Shown here: piece by piece, positions 49,620 to 49,886 of the stretch
Layout: every line of letters begins with the position of its first letter
Numbering within the stretch: the first letter of the stretch is position 1
The notes under the pieces: model-generated
Database searches by the model: none
What the model was told of the DNA's origin: nothing
Seen by the model: only the letters and a program-made list of their open reading frames with translations
Position numbers and translations under genes: made by a program
Assembly (NCBI GenBank): GCA_047974375.1
Contig: JBKECF010000055.1
Span: forward strand, 1-49,886
DNA: 49,886 nt
Source: JBKECF01 sp047974375
Lineage (GTDB): Bacteria; Bacillota; Clostridia; Lachnospirales; CAMZNU01
Direction of reading: 5' to 3'

Positions 49620-49886
49620 TTATTGCTCTTCTAACCAAAGCTGAGTCTCTTTTAATCTGTAAGAATTACCATTCATATTAACGATATAGGACTTATGAGT
49701 AAGCCTGTCTATCATAGCAGCTGTCATTACTGGGTCTTTAAATATTTCATCCCACCTTTCAAAAGATAAATTCGTGGTTATTATTGTAGATTTTCTTCCT
49801 GCTCTTAGTGAAAGATAAGTAAATAGTAGTTCTGAAGCTTCTTTATCAAAAGAAATATATCCTAATTCGTCTGCTATTATTAAATC
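49620..49886 (-). CDS. istB: IstB, IS21 transposition helper ATPase (partial, C-terminal 88 aa)
   Basis: The frame enters at the right edge with DLIIADELGYISFDKEAS, the Walker B region of IstB (LIIADELG). It continues SLRAGRKSTIITTNLSFERWDEIF, ending in sensor-like DPVMTAAMIDRLTHKSYIVNM and QLWLEEQ before TAA. IstB is the AAA+ ATPase that activates the IstA transposase. The N-terminal half and istA lie beyond 49886. No damage is visible in this part. Confidence 0.93.
   Translation of the reverse strand, partial: DLIIADELGYISFDKEASELLFTYLSLRAGRKSTIITTNLSFERWDEIFKDPVMTAAMIDRLTHKSYIVNMNGNSYRLKETQLWLEEQ

Overview
The window is low-GC, AT-rich DNA from a flagellated, Gram-positive anaerobe, most likely a member of class Clostridia. 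The case rests on AAGGAGG-type ribosome binding sites, a Firmicutes-style F-ATPase operon with atpZ and atpI in front, an SLH surface protein, a fused NadD-YqeK protein and two tandem FlgK proteins. The family placement (Lachnospirales-like) is inference. No rRNA or CRISPR array is present; the only RNA gene seen is one tRNA-Leu(UAG).

1-2.7 kb is a graveyard of mobile DNA: the 3' end of a DDE transposase, hairpin repeats, a 5'-truncated Cro-like regulator facing a broken CI/LexA-type repressor across a regulatory region, and shattered pieces of a large serine recombinase, all lying against the 3' side of tRNA-Leu. One gene here is intact: a secreted protein with a stalk domain and two Ltp repeats, the family that includes phage superinfection-exclusion proteins.

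2.7-6.7 kb (minus strand) carries a K+/H+ antiporter, a PHP phosphatase, a DtxR/IdeR-type metalloregulator and a DUF4430+SLH surface protein. 6.8-14.3 kb (minus) is the complete ATP synthase operon atpZ-I-B-E-F-H-A-G-D-C. Its c subunit has the Na+-binding residue pattern, and a 260-bp repeat-bearing insert separates atpI from atpB. 14.7-18.4 kb (plus) is lepA-hemW-metallophosphoesterase. 18.4-21.5 kb holds decayed small sequences, an unknown secreted protein and a large unknown helical exported protein split by one in-frame TAA.

21.7-33.1 kb (plus) is a motility block: two tandem 7TM-PAS-GGDEF diguanylate cyclases, then a sigma-28-type promoter and flgM-flgN-flagellin-fliS-flgN2-flgK1-flgK2-flgL. 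Secretion chaperones lie next to their clients, and the cyclases probably adjust motility through c-di-GMP.

33.2-42.9 kb (minus) is housekeeping: dnaG-rpoD, an orphan GspL/PilN-like and PilO-like membrane pair, a methyltransferase, nadD-yqeK, rsfS, recO, an ABC-F ATPase and a glyoxalase. 43.4-49.9 kb is a sugar-type (CUT1) ABC locus with a glutaminase-A-like (DUF4965/DUF1793) protein and an AraC regulator. This locus looks inactivated: the binding-protein gene has an in-frame TAA, and the regulator is cut by an IS21-family element running off the window.

Recurring themes are single in-frame nonsense codons in otherwise readable genes (six places) and intergenic hairpins with very short GNA-type loops.
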